Origin: a virus | Length of the DNA stretch: 64,000 nucleotides | Direction: 5' to 3' (one strand) | Virus record (IMG/VR): IMGVR_UViG_3300042887_002430 | Coordinates: 28,483 to 92,482 of that record | Shown: positions 23,221 to 32,104 of the stretch, in pieces | Layout: the number at the start of each line of letters is the position of its first letter | Position numbering within the stretch: position 1 is the first letter of the stretch | Position numbers and translations under genes: made by a program | The notes under the pieces: generated by a model | Database searches by the model: none | What the model was told of the DNA's origin: nothing | The model's input: only the letters and a program-made list of their open reading frames with translations

Positions 23221-23703
23221 TTAATCTTCTACATTATCGTGATGTTCACTAGGTGCAAACATAACTTCGGCAGGATTGAATAATACTGAGGAGTCCACAA
23301 CATGATTTTCAGTTAATTGAGCTTTATAATCTTCTGCAAATGTTCGGCTAGGGTCTAATCCTTCATGGACTAAAAGACTATCACGAATATTACGTTGTTT
23401 CTTCTCAGCTTTAAGATATTGAATGAAGCTATTGAAAATATATGTGGATAGGTAGGAGAATACATTACTAGATTTTGTAGCATCGAATGACCTCCAATTT
23501 TTAACGATATTTAATAGTGCATAACTTTTCATATCATCAATATAAGTATATGCTGCAAAGTTAGGACGATTTGCTATTCGTTCACATAATAACATAACCA
23601 TTTTAGATAATTCATCGGTCATTTTATTCTGTTGTTTTGATAATTCCATTTGTTCTAAAAGATTATGATTACTTAAATAATTCCGTGCTGGTTTTTTTGC
23701 CAT
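23221..23703 (-). CDS. Late transcription sigma factor (gp55-like)
   Basis: The protein directs host RNA polymerase to late promoters, normally with the sliding clamp as activator. Its 160 residues are near T4 gp55 length. The region YTYIDDMKSYALLNIVKNW...SNVFSYLSTYIFNSFIQYLKAEKKQ is a sigma region 2-like helix pair, with the aromatic cluster used to open the -10 element. The many TATAAATA-like elements in this window and the clamp gene at 30628 fit. No sigma region 4 is present, as in T4 gp55. Confidence 0.8.
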   Translation of the reverse strand: MAKKPARNYLSNHNLLEQMELSKQQNKMTDELSKMVMLLCERIANRPNFAAYTYIDDMKSYALLNIVKNWRSFDATKSSNVFSYLSTYIFNSFIQYLKAEKKQRNIRDSLLVHEGLDPSRTFAEDYKAQLTENHVVDSSVLFNPAEVMFAPSEHHDNVED

Positions 23704-23809
23704 GTAGTATAATCCTAAAAAGAGTTATATAATATGTTATTAATAATATTAAATATTATTTTAATAACTATTAAAAAATAATTACTGGGAGTATACCATA
23801 AAAATTAAT

Positions 23810-23816
23810 AAATATA
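23810..23816 (+). promoter_or_regulatory. Late promoter candidate (ATAAATA) for the baseplate operon
   Basis: AATAAATATA, 34 bases before the ATG at 23850. It would drive the three baseplate genes through 26635. Confidence 0.5.
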
Positions 23817-23849
23817 TAATTAATTTAGGTATTTTAATAGTGTTTATAT

Positions 23850-24449
23850 ATGGCTGAAGATTTTAAAGTAAAATTGATTGGTAATGTTAGTGGATTATCT
23901 GTAATATTTGATGCTATGCCACAGATAGGGGTGCATCATACTGCAAAGTATTCTCCAATAGAACCATCTCATTTAATTGGTTCTTATTATGTATATGATA
24001 ACTCACCTAGTGCAACATATTCATTAAGTGATGTTAAATTAGTATCACGTAATCCCAAAGAGGCTGGTGAAAATTTAAAAAGGATTTTAACCTTAAAATC
24101 ATGGACAAAATCTTATTTTGGTAAGACCGATAATTTTGGTAGTGCTAATGATGATTTGTCGCAATGGTTGGGGTCACCACCAGAAGTATTAACATTTTCT
24201 GCTTATTCTACTGGCGATAGTCGTGGACATATATACAATATACCTGTAGTATTAACATCTTTAGATATTAGTTATCCTAATGATGTTGATTATATATTTA
24301 CTGGAAATGATACTGGTGATAAACTTAATGGAACACCATTTCCTAGTATATTGACAATATCATTAGCATTAAATGAACAACATTCTGCACAGGATTATGA
24401 ATCATTTAATTTACATAAGTATCGCAACGGCATTTTGGATAACTTCTAA
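23850..24449 (+). CDS. Baseplate / tail-tube junction protein (gp48/gp54-like)
   Basis: The 199-residue protein has VIFDAMPQIGVHHTAKYSPI near the N-terminus, then SATYSLSDVKLVSRNPKEA and LTLKSWTKSYFG. This layout, ending in a 'RSW..pyfG'-like element, is what I know from tail-tube cap and initiator proteins of T4-type baseplates. The next gene is gp53-like, which supports a baseplate role. It overlaps that gene by one base (TAATG). Confidence 0.5.
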   Translation: MAEDFKVKLIGNVSGLSVIFDAMPQIGVHHTAKYSPIEPSHLIGSYYVYDNSPSATYSLSDVKLVSRNPKEAGENLKRILTLKSWTKSYFGKTDNFGSANDDLSQWLGSPPEVLTFSAYSTGDSRGHIYNIPVVLTSLDISYPNDVDYIFTGNDTGDKLNGTPFPSILTISLALNEQHSAQDYESFNLHKYRNGILDNF

Positions 24450-24721
24450 TGAATAGTTATAGTAGACATGAAAAGGGTGGAGTAGTAACAGATGGTTTTT
24501 GGAAAAAAACTATTTTTACAAAATCATTAGATGATTTAAAAATTACTATTTCTGCTAAGTATGTAAAACGTCCAGATTTGGTAGCATATGATTTATATGG
24601 TAGACCAGATTTAATGTGGTTTGTTTTACAATATAATGATATTTTAAATATTAATGAATTTGTTTTAAATAAGCAAATTACTTTACCGTCACCATCTCGT
24701 TTTAGCATGGGCATGTTATAA
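24449..24721 (+). CDS. Baseplate wedge protein gp53-like
   Basis: The 90 residues contain YVKRPDLVAYDLYGRPDLMW followed by FVLQYNDILNINEFVLNKQI and LPSP. This is the compact wedge/LysM-like core (RPDL..YdlYG...Ww..N.I.....f..G..i.iP) found in gp53 and in tail X-type proteins. T4 gp53 is longer, so this may be the core only. Adjacent, non-overlapping with the next gene. Confidence 0.65.
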   Translation: MNSYSRHEKGGVVTDGFWKKTIFTKSLDDLKITISAKYVKRPDLVAYDLYGRPDLMWFVLQYNDILNINEFVLNKQITLPSPSRFSMGML

Positions 24722-26635
24722 ATGGCAACATATAATCCATTACATCAGTATAGAAGTTATCAATATCATTTTGTATTAATAGCTACTGATAAAATTAATA
24801 ATTTAGTAGGATTTGATGATAATGGTGATGGTGATTTAGATAGATATAAACATGCTGAAGATAATAAGTATGGTGCTAAAGAATTTGGGGGTATGAAGTA
24901 TGCCGTAATCTATAATTCTATGCAGGATGCCAATTTCTATATAGATTCATTAGAATTGACACATATTAACGGTTCATCGTCCGATAAAGGTGTTAGTGAA
25001 TCTGTACTAACACAAAAGATGAGTATGGTTATTAAAGAACCATATACTGCTGATTTTATTACTGCTATGCATATAGCATATCAAAATGTATCTAATAATG
25101 AAAATATTCCTAAATCTTTATCTATTCAATATATGAGATTTGGATTAAAAATTATTTTTACAGGATATACTGAAGATAATACTGCTAATAAACCAAATGT
25201 TATCACCAACATAAATTTAATACCCTTTAGCATATCTACATTAGATATGTCATTATCTAAAGATGGTGCTACTTATAATATGACCTGTATACCAATGATT
25301 AATTCTGCTGCATTTCGGTCACCAACAACCAATTTTGGTGGTATTAAAGTAACAGTTAAGAAAAAATTATCTGATGCTTTAAAAAAGTTGCAAGATACCA
25401 TCAATGATAATATGAAGAAAAAATATGACGAACATAAAAAATCTACTCCTGATGATACCAGTCCTTTATTAGAATATAATATATTATTGGACCCAGTATA
25501 TGCTGGTAATGAATATGTATTAGACCAATTTTCGAAAGACCAACATAATGGAGATGATGATAGTACAGTCAATTTTACTACTACAGATAGTGACACATTA
25601 ACAAAAATCCTAGAAAATATGATGAATATGTCACAGAAAGTATCTAAAGAAACGGAAATGGTTGATAATATTAGATATACTCATAGGATAATTAGTGGTG
25701 GTCCCTATTTTTCAAAAGATGGTAAAACCGAAAAATATGTATATTTAATATATCAACAGAAAATAGCTCCTCAAACTGCTGATGAAAGTTCTGGTAGTAA
25801 AGTAGTCACATTTCCGTTATCATATGACTATCTCTATACTGGGAAAAATTATGATATTCTGAATTTTGATATGAGAATAAAGGGGATGGCAACCTCCAGA
25901 GAATTGATTACGGTTATAAATCCTTCATCATATAGTGGTGATAATAAATCAACAGTAGAAGTTTCCAAAAAAGTATCCGATTCTGATAAAAAAGATGCCA
26001 GTAAATTGGTAACTAGTGAAAATGAAGAGGTGATGACTACTACTTATAATGATGATAAAACTCATGCAAAACCATTAACTAGAATAGACCCGCAACGTAT
26101 AGGGACTGGTGCTATAGCCCCTGATACTCTATATAGTGGCCGGAAAGCTATTTCTGCTGCATTGATTGGTACCATGAATGATAATCTAACCATTAGACTG
26201 ATTGGGAACCCGGCATTATTGCAAAATATGGTACCCGATTCGAGTATGTTTGTTAATACTGCTGGTGATGTTAAAAGTGCTGCAGAAGTAATACAGAATT
26301 TTAGTAAGGTAGTAAACAATCATTATAGTTCATATCCTTGTGTGGATATTAACGTAAGAGTACCAAAACCTAGTACCATGCAGGGTAATGTATACAGTTC
26401 TAGTGAGGCTGAAACATATTATAGCTTGCCATTCTTTGATGATAGGTATTATTATATCAAAGATACCATTAGTCGATTTAGCCATGGTGTCTTTGAACAA
26501 TCTATGGATTTGGTAGTAATGAATAAAGAAGATAGAGTATCTCATATCACTACTAATAAAATTGGTGATAAAAAATCAGATGATGGCGCAGCCGCAAAGG
26601 CAGAACCAACAGTTAAAAAAGCCACATTACTATAA
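24722..26635 (+). CDS. Large virion protein, probably baseplate hub or wedge, 637 aa
   Basis: The gene starts immediately after the gp53-like stop and ends at a strong terminator, so it belongs to the baseplate operon. The sequence is Asp/Asn/Ser/Thr-rich and beta-like, with no catalytic motif recognised. The segment YDEHKKSTPDDTSP and a Lys/Asp-rich stretch at about 410-445 look like flexible linkers between domains. I cannot match it to a specific T4 protein. Confidence 0.5.
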   Translation: MATYNPLHQYRSYQYHFVLIATDKINNLVGFDDNGDGDLDRYKHAEDNKYGAKEFGGMKYAVIYNSMQDANFYIDSLELTHINGSSSDKGVSESVLTQKMSMVIKEPYTADFITAMHIAYQNVSNNENIPKSLSIQYMRFGLKIIFTGYTEDNTANKPNVITNINLIPFSISTLDMSLSKDGATYNMTCIPMINSAAFRSPTTNFGGIKVTVKKKLSDALKKLQDTINDNMKKKYDEHKKSTPDDTSPLLEYNILLDPVYAGNEYVLDQFSKDQHNGDDDSTVNFTTTDSDTLTKILENMMNMSQKVSKETEMVDNIRYTHRIISGGPYFSKDGKTEKYVYLIYQQKIAPQTADESSGSKVVTFPLSYDYLYTGKNYDILNFDMRIKGMATSRELITVINPSSYSGDNKSTVEVSKKVSDSDKKDASKLVTSENEEVMTTTYNDDKTHAKPLTRIDPQRIGTGAIAPDTLYSGRKAISAALIGTMNDNLTIRLIGNPALLQNMVPDSSMFVNTAGDVKSAAEVIQNFSKVVNNHYSSYPCVDINVRVPKPSTMQGNVYSSSEAETYYSLPFFDDRYYYIKDTISRFSHGVFEQSMDLVVMNKEDRVSHITTNKIGDKKSDDGAAAKAEPTVKKATLL

Positions 26636-26637
26636 AA

Positions 26638-26662
26638 ATCACCATCCCGAAGGGATGGTGAT
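26638..26662 (+). terminator. Terminator of the baseplate operon
   Basis: ATCACCATCCC (26638-26648) pairs perfectly with GGGATGGTGAT (26652-26662) around GAA. The next base starts the polymerase promoter, so the T-run is short. Confidence 0.7.
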
Positions 26663-26690
26663 TGACAATACTTTATAATTATAATATAAT
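26662..26690 (+). promoter_or_regulatory. Perfect sigma70 promoter for the DNA polymerase gene
   Basis: TTGACA (26662-26667), a 17-base spacer and TATAAT (26685-26690): both hexamers and the spacing are ideal. The polymerase starts at 26727. Confidence 0.85.
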
Positions 26691-26726
26691 TTTTCAAAAT
26701 AATTTTAAATTTTACGAGAATAAACA

Positions 26727-29700
26727 ATGACATATATTAGTGCATTTATGCCAAGGGATGAAAAAGGATTTATTACTGAAGATGTGGTATATGTATATGA
26801 ATGCATTAATCATAAAAATATCTTAAAAAAGTATCCGGCAATCTTTGAATATTATACAAAATCAGAACGTGGACAATATACCAGCATCTTTGGGGAAACA
26901 TTAACAAAGGTTGTCTATAGTTCTACTAGAGAATTTAGAATAGCCAAGAAAGAGGCACTAGAAAATGGGGATAAGTTATATGAATCTGATATTCCGCCAG
27001 AAACTAAAGTTCTTATGGAACATTATTATGGTAAACCTGCCCCAGATTTGAATGTATTATTCTATGATATCGAGGTTGATTATGTTTCCAGAAAGTTTAA
27101 TGATGCCGATATTGTTACTATTCGTGCCAAAGGCGATGATGCAACACATAATGAAGAATTAAAATTAATTAGAGAATTAGAGCCGCAGAATAGGGAACTA
27201 TTTGAATTATATGATGATATGCTCAAACAATGGGTATCATATGAAGATTCAAGATTCTCCTATATGGGCGAAACAGGATTCTCATCACCATTAAATCCTT
27301 ATGCCCCTATTAATGCTATTTCTATTTTCAAACAATGGTTGGGAAAGTCTATTGTATTAGCAGTTCCTCCGAAAGGGTGGGACATATCTGAATTAGACCA
27401 ATCATTATCAGAATTAGCAGAAATTAGATTCTTTAAAACCGAAAAAGAATTATTGATGGAATTCCTTTCAGAATTGGAAGATGCTAATGTATTATCTGGC
27501 TATAACTCATCATACTTCGATGACCCATATGTTGCTAAAAGGGTAGAGATGGTATTAGGTGATTATTTCTTCAAGAAATTATCTATGAAAAAGGCAAATC
27601 TTGCCCAATTTAGAGAAGTGTTTGTTAAGGGTAAAAAACAATTACAAGTACAATTAGGTGGTCGTGCACAGTTAGATTATCTGGAATTATTCAAAAAGTT
27701 TGAACAGGCTGAAAGACCGTCCTATAAATTGGAAGCCATTTCTGCAGAAATTCTACCACATCTAACAAAATTAGAATATACCGGAACATTAGAACAATTG
27801 TATCATAATGATTTTAATCATTTTTTACGATATAACATTCGTGATACTGAAATCCTAAATGGGTTTGAGCAAAAATTGAATTATATTAAACTTGCTAATG
27901 ATATGATTCATTCTAATACCAGTAACTTTAATAATATTTTTGGTACGGTTAGGGTGGTTGATAATTCTATTATTAACTATTGTCACCATGTTAAAAATGT
28001 TATTGTTCCTGATAAATGGGATACTGCGGATGGTAGTATTCAAGGTGCATATGTATTATATCCTCAAAAAGGTATGCATAGATGGATATGTGCTATTGAT
28101 ATCAATAGTTTATATCCTTCTGCTATGAGAGCTATTAATATTAGTCCAGAAACCATGATTGGACAGTTTATTGATAATATGAAAGCCTGGAAATGTATCA
28201 GTGAACGAGTTGAAATCGATTTAGCATTCAAATATGAAAATGGTAGTATAGAGGTAAAAACCACGTCAGAATGGATAGAACTATTCTTAGCAAAGAAATG
28301 GGCTGTTAGTGGATATGGTACCGTATATGACCAGAATGAAGAGGGTGTTATCCCATCGTTATTATCATCATGGTATACATTACGTAAAGAATATCAAGCA
28401 TTGAAAAAGAAATTTGGTAACATGTGTGATGAATTAAAATTAGAACATGGTACATTGACGGCTAAACAGTTAAAAGAATATGATGCATTGGATGATAATC
28501 ATAAGAAAGAATATAAGTTAAAGAATGCTAAACTATCTAAAGAGAATAAAAAACAATATGATGAATATTATGAAGAATCTAAAAAGAATGACCGATTCCA
28601 ATATATCTATAAGATTTTGTTGAATTCTACTTATGGGTGTTTAAGTAATTATAATTTTAGATTCTTTAGATTAGAAGCTGGTGAATCGGTAACAGGTACA
28701 GGCAGAATGATTCTAAAACATCAATGTAGAGAAGTTAATAAAATGTTAGAAAATAATTATGATATTGAGTTTCCTCTATACGAAAGTAAGAAAGTCATTG
28801 ATAAAATGATTAAGGTTTATAATAAAAAAATGGCAGTTATCCATGCTGAAAATAAACCAGAGGTAGCTGAAGATGCTAGTTTGCATCAATATATTGAAAC
28901 ACTTAACCAAGAATATTATCATCCATCATTATTAACACATGATATTGCCTTAGATGGACCAGTGTTTAAAGGAAAATTTACTTCTAAATCAGTTATTTAC
29001 GGTGATAGTGTTGCTGGTGATACTATAATTTATTTGTCTGATAGATGTGTATTCATTGAAGATTTAATGACTGATGATATTATCTATCGGGAGGGTAAAG
29101 AGTATTGCAATTTAAATAATGTTCAAGCATTGACCTATGATAAATTATCAGATACTACTACATTTAGAGATATCAAATACGTCATGAGACATAAATGTGA
29201 GAAACAAATGTATCGGGTATGGACATCTAATAACAGTTATATTGATGTTACCGAAGACCATAGTTTAATGCATTTTGTTAATGGTGTGGTATCAGAAGTT
29301 AAACCATTTGAAGATATTGGAAAATTAATTTGTGTCAACGGTACAGATACTGTTATTGATACCTTAATATTTGATAGTAAAGATACTGCTATGATACAAG
29401 TATTTGATATGCTTAATAACGGTCAATATGCCACCGTTACCAGCATTGGAGATATGTTTATGGTTAATTCTGCAAATATTAAATCTGAAAGTATTGGTAA
29501 GGATTTTAATACTAGTGATGTTTATAAAATTGAAAAAATATCTTACGATGGGTATGTTTATGATATTGAAGTAGATGATACACATGTGTTTTATGCTAAT
29601 AATATATTAGTACATAATACCGATAGTACCTATTTTGTGGTTCCGGCAAAGGATAAAGAAGAAGCTGTGGAAATGTCAGATTTTATTGCAGAACGGGTGA

Positions 29701-30431
29701 ATAAATCCTATCCTAAATTTATGAAACATGCATTTTTATGTCAACCAGTATTTGATAAAATGATTGCATGTGGTCGTGAAATTGTCGGCGATAATTCTAT
29801 CTTTGTTAATAAAAAACTTTATACAATTCATGTAGTTGATAATGAGGGAAAGGCGGAAGATAAGATTAAAACAATGGGGTTAGCTATTAAGAAAACTACC
29901 TTACCTAAACCTATTGCAACAAAATTAACATCATTTGTTAAACGTTTATTAATCGGTGAAGATTGGTCAACTATTTCCCATGATGTTGTTGATTATAAAA
30001 AAGAATTGAAGAATTTGGATAATTTATTAGAGATGGGTCTCCCGAAAGGTGTGAATGGATTAGAAGATTATTATAAGAAATATTTAGATGATTCTGGTAC
30101 TAATCTTCCGGGACACGTAGCAGCATCTATATTCTATAATATTAATTTAAAAGAATATGCAGATTATGATAATGCTCCGATATCATCAGGTAACAAAATT
30201 AAGGTATATTATCTTAAAAAACCGGAAGGACGATTTAAAGCTATAGCATTGCCTACTGATTTGGAAACTGTCCCAGAATGGTTTACTGAGAATTTTATTA
30301 ATCGGTTAGATGTTGAATTACAGATTTCAAAATTAGTAGATGACCCATTAGAGAGTATCCTTAATGCTATTGATTATAAGGTACCTACCCAACAGTTGTT
30401 AATGATGGAAGATGCTTTCGTCTGGGATTGA
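26727..30431 (+). CDS. Replicative DNA polymerase, family B (gp43-like), with mini-intein
   Basis: The 1234-residue precursor loses a 204-residue intein (761-964) to leave about 1030 residues, a little longer than T4 gp43. Exonuclease motifs: VLFYDIEVDY, LSGYNSSYFDD and YNIRDTEIL. Polymerase motifs: A as IDINSLYPSAMRAI, B as KILLNSTYGCLSN, and C as YGD/TDSTYF, which the intein splits between Asp and Thr. It replicates the genome with the clamp encoded next. A perfect sigma70 promoter drives it. An ORF on the other strand at 27855-28264 is only a shadow. Confidence 0.95.
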   Translation: MTYISAFMPRDEKGFITEDVVYVYECINHKNILKKYPAIFEYYTKSERGQYTSIFGETLTKVVYSSTREFRIAKKEALENGDKLYESDIPPETKVLMEHYYGKPAPDLNVLFYDIEVDYVSRKFNDADIVTIRAKGDDATHNEELKLIRELEPQNRELFELYDDMLKQWVSYEDSRFSYMGETGFSSPLNPYAPINAISIFKQWLGKSIVLAVPPKGWDISELDQSLSELAEIRFFKTEKELLMEFLSELEDANVLSGYNSSYFDDPYVAKRVEMVLGDYFFKKLSMKKANLAQFREVFVKGKKQLQVQLGGRAQLDYLELFKKFEQAERPSYKLEAISAEILPHLTKLEYTGTLEQLYHNDFNHFLRYNIRDTEILNGFEQKLNYIKLANDMIHSNTSNFNNIFGTVRVVDNSIINYCHHVKNVIVPDKWDTADGSIQGAYVLYPQKGMHRWICAIDINSLYPSAMRAINISPETMIGQFIDNMKAWKCISERVEIDLAFKYENGSIEVKTTSEWIELFLAKKWAVSGYGTVYDQNEEGVIPSLLSSWYTLRKEYQALKKKFGNMCDELKLEHGTLTAKQLKEYDALDDNHKKEYKLKNAKLSKENKKQYDEYYEESKKNDRFQYIYKILLNSTYGCLSNYNFRFFRLEAGESVTGTGRMILKHQCREVNKMLENNYDIEFPLYESKKVIDKMIKVYNKKMAVIHAENKPEVAEDASLHQYIETLNQEYYHPSLLTHDIALDGPVFKGKFTSKSVIYGDSVAGDTIIYLSDRCVFIEDLMTDDIIYREGKEYCNLNNVQALTYDKLSDTTTFRDIKYVMRHKCEKQMYRVWTSNNSYIDVTEDHSLMHFVNGVVSEVKPFEDIGKLICVNGTDTVIDTLIFDSKDTAMIQVFDMLNNGQYATVTSIGDMFMVNSANIKSESIGKDFNTSDVYKIEKISYDGYVYDIEVDDTHVFYANNILVHNTDSTYFVVPAKDKEEAVEMSDFIAERVNKSYPKFMKHAFLCQPVFDKMIACGREIVGDNSIFVNKKLYTIHVVDNEGKAEDKIKTMGLAIKKTTLPKPIATKLTSFVKRLLIGEDWSTISHDVVDYKKELKNLDNLLEMGLPKGVNGLEDYYKKYLDDSGTNLPGHVAASIFYNINLKEYADYDNAPISSGNKIKVYYLKKPEGRFKAIALPTDLETVPEWFTENFINRLDVELQISKLVDDPLESILNAIDYKVPTQQLLMMEDAFVWD
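29007..29618 (+). other. Mini-intein in DNA polymerase (204 aa, Ser1)
   Basis: The conserved YGDTDS is interrupted after YGD by Ser1 (29007-29009), and resumes with TDSTYF after His-Asn (LVHN, ending 29618). Block A reads SVAGDTIIYLSD, block B reads VTEDHSLMHF, and block F reads YVYDIEVDDTHVFYANN. No LAGLIDADG pair is visible, although about 60 residues more than a minimal Hint domain remain. The site is the same as that of inteins in some archaeal and giant-virus family B polymerases, which also start with Ser and end before Thr. Confidence 0.9.
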
Positions 30432-30456
30432 CAATTGGTAAATAATAGTGTATCAT
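30428..30456 (+). promoter_or_regulatory. Early promoter for the clamp operon
   Basis: TTGACA (30428-30433), a 17-base spacer and TATCAT (30451-30456); the -35 overlaps the polymerase stop codon. It produces a leader of about 165 bases with two hairpins. Confidence 0.65.
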
Positions 30457-30479
30457 TTTTAAAATTTGTTAATGACTGT

Positions 30480-30556
30480 GCCGCCTAATCGGCGGCTTTG
30501 AATGTTTAAGCCTTACTGAATTCCAATTTCCAAATGTGGGCCGCCTAATCGGCGGC
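30480..30556 (+). repeat. Two identical 17-bp GC palindromes in the clamp leader
   Basis: GCCGCCTAATCGGCGGC occurs at 30480-30496 and again at 30540-30556. Each is a near-perfect hairpin with a TAA/TAAT loop, standing out from AT-rich surroundings. A related one (GCCGCCGTATAGGCGGT) is at 39372-39388. They lie between the promoter at 30428 and the clamp start at 30628. Followed by only short T-runs, so simple termination is not certain; RNA stability elements or protein-binding hairpins are alternatives. Confidence 0.75.
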
Positions 30557-30627
30557 TAATAATTAAAGAATTGAATAATATTAAATAATCAATTATAATA
30601 AAAGCTAATAACCTTTACAGGATTCAT

Positions 30628-31311
30628 ATGATTTTAGATAAGGAAACGATTACCATAATTAAAAATGCATTATTGGTATCGAAACAATTTGGGATAAGTG
30701 TTTTAAAAATTGATGATAATGGTATCAGAGGTACTGACGAGGATGGTACGGTAGCATTATTATCACCAATGTCTTTAAATATTGGAGGTACTGTTGGTAT
30801 CAATAGAATAGAATTTTTATTAAACCGTTTGAATATTTTAGATGAGCCTACGGTTGAAATTAATTATGATGCTACTAATATTTCAGAATCTATATCGTTA
30901 TATAATAAAAAGACGGTTATTGAATATAGAACTGCTAATGCTAATAGATTAAAGGTTCCATCTGTGCCTAAAGATGGTGATTTATATCAAATTAGTATTA
31001 CTGAGGATTTGAAGAATACTTTAACCAAAGGTAAGGCTGCAATGAAATCTGACATTATCACTTTACTTTGTAATGATAATAAATTATCATATAAGATTGC
31101 TGACGAAACTAGTGATACTTTATTATATAATGCAGAATATGTAGTAAATATGACAGATGATGAAGAACCAGCAAATTTTGTTAACGTTTATTCAATCAAA
31201 GCATTATTATATGCTTTTAACAGTTGTGATGAAGTTGTAGGTATCGATAAGAAAGGTATTTTACGATTCAACATAAACAATTCAAACATTTACTTATTAC
31301 CAAAAAAATGA
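30628..31311 (+). CDS. DNA polymerase sliding clamp (gp45-like)
   Basis: The 227 residues match T4 gp45 length. The N-terminal half (MILDKETITIIKNALLVSKQFG...VLKIDDNGIRGTDEDGTVAL) and the repeated beta/helix pattern with IKALLYAFNSCDEVVGID in the second half fit a processivity clamp. It holds gp43 on DNA and, in T4, also activates late transcription with gp55 and gp33. The clamp loader genes gp44/gp62 are not in the window. Its stop overlaps the next small gene (ATGA). Confidence 0.75.
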   Translation: MILDKETITIIKNALLVSKQFGISVLKIDDNGIRGTDEDGTVALLSPMSLNIGGTVGINRIEFLLNRLNILDEPTVEINYDATNISESISLYNKKTVIEYRTANANRLKVPSVPKDGDLYQISITEDLKNTLTKGKAAMKSDIITLLCNDNKLSYKIADETSDTLLYNAEYVVNMTDDEEPANFVNVYSIKALLYAFNSCDEVVGIDKKGILRFNINNSNIYLLPKK

Positions 31312-31439
31312 AAACATTTATTAACAAACTTATTACTTTTTTCAAAAAATGCAACTGTCAAACATTTCACGTTCATAAACATATTTCTGTACTGGAATGC
31401 AAGGATTGTGGTAGAATAGAATTTTCTAATTGTAGATAA
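31308..31439 (+). CDS. 43-aa zinc-ribbon-like peptide
   Basis: ATG at 31308 overlaps the clamp stop (ATGA). The product has CNC, then CKDC and a final C near the end (FSNCR), plus three His, so it could bind one zinc ion. It is positioned like a coupled small gene but its function is unknown. Confidence 0.5.
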   Translation: MKTFINKLITFFKKCNCQTFHVHKHISVLECKDCGRIEFSNCR

Positions 31440-31448
31440 GGTTTCAAT

Positions 31449-31745
31449 ATGAGCAATATATTAAACAAGCTATATACCACCTATAATAATTTCAAAGATA
31501 ATACTGATGCTACTGATAAAGAACAACCTCATTTTAGTATTAGTTGTAATAATATCGACCCTGTGCATGGCATTCAAATAGATTATGAATATAGAGACGA
31601 TTTTGTAATATATTTAAGAAAGAATGGATATACCGGTATTGACGATGAAACTATATTAAGAAATTTCTTTCTTAAAATGTATGCAGAAATGCATGATAAA
31701 TTAAAAACTAATGGGACTGCCCCTAATTATGGAGAGTTTGAATAA
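31449..31745 (+). CDS. Unknown protein, 98 aa
   Basis: Not recognised. An acidic soluble protein (start MSNILNKLYTTYNNFKDN), 10 bases after the zinc peptide and overlapping the next gene by one base (TAATG). It is part of the clamp-to-exonuclease operon, so a replication-linked role is possible. Confidence 0.55.
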   Translation: MSNILNKLYTTYNNFKDNTDATDKEQPHFSISCNNIDPVHGIQIDYEYRDDFVIYLRKNGYTGIDDETILRNFFLKMYAEMHDKLKTNGTAPNYGEFE

Positions 31746-32104
31746 TGATTATTACCGATATTGCACATGAAATTTTACTAACCTATGGTAAAATGTACTT
31801 TGTGGATAATTCAACAGATATTCATGTTGATGCAGTAGATATGGACGACCATGCTCATCATTTTGTAACACCGTATAAGAAAACCTATGCATTAGCATTT
31901 ATTCAATTATCAGAAGATTCTGATAAAAAATATGAATTAGTATTATTTGGCGACAATATTTATCCACTACATTATCAATATGCTTCTGATAATTTAGAAG
32001 AGTGTTATTCATTATTAGAACGACTACATCTAAAAGATTACCAAGTATTAGAAGAAATGACTTATGAATCTGGATTAACATATTGGCCAAAAGATGAAAA
32101 ATGA
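31745..32104 (+). CDS. Unknown acidic protein, 119 aa
   Basis: Not recognised. It is Asp/Tyr/His-rich (HVDAVDMDDHAHHF near the N-terminus) without known motifs. It overlaps the following exonuclease gene by 11 bases, which shows tight coupling. Confidence 0.55.
   Translation: MIITDIAHEILLTYGKMYFVDNSTDIHVDAVDMDDHAHHFVTPYKKTYALAFIQLSEDSDKKYELVLFGDNIYPLHYQYASDNLEECYSLLERLHLKDYQVLEEMTYESGLTYWPKDEK

Noticed and set aside
29007-29618. Homing endonuclease in the polymerase intein
   Set aside because: No LAGLIDADG, HNH or GIY-YIG motif can be read in the 204 residues.
30480-30556. Twister ribozyme suggested by CCGCCTAA and GGCGG
   Set aside because: The loop is only TAA/TAAT; the internal conserved segments and pseudoknots of twister are missing.
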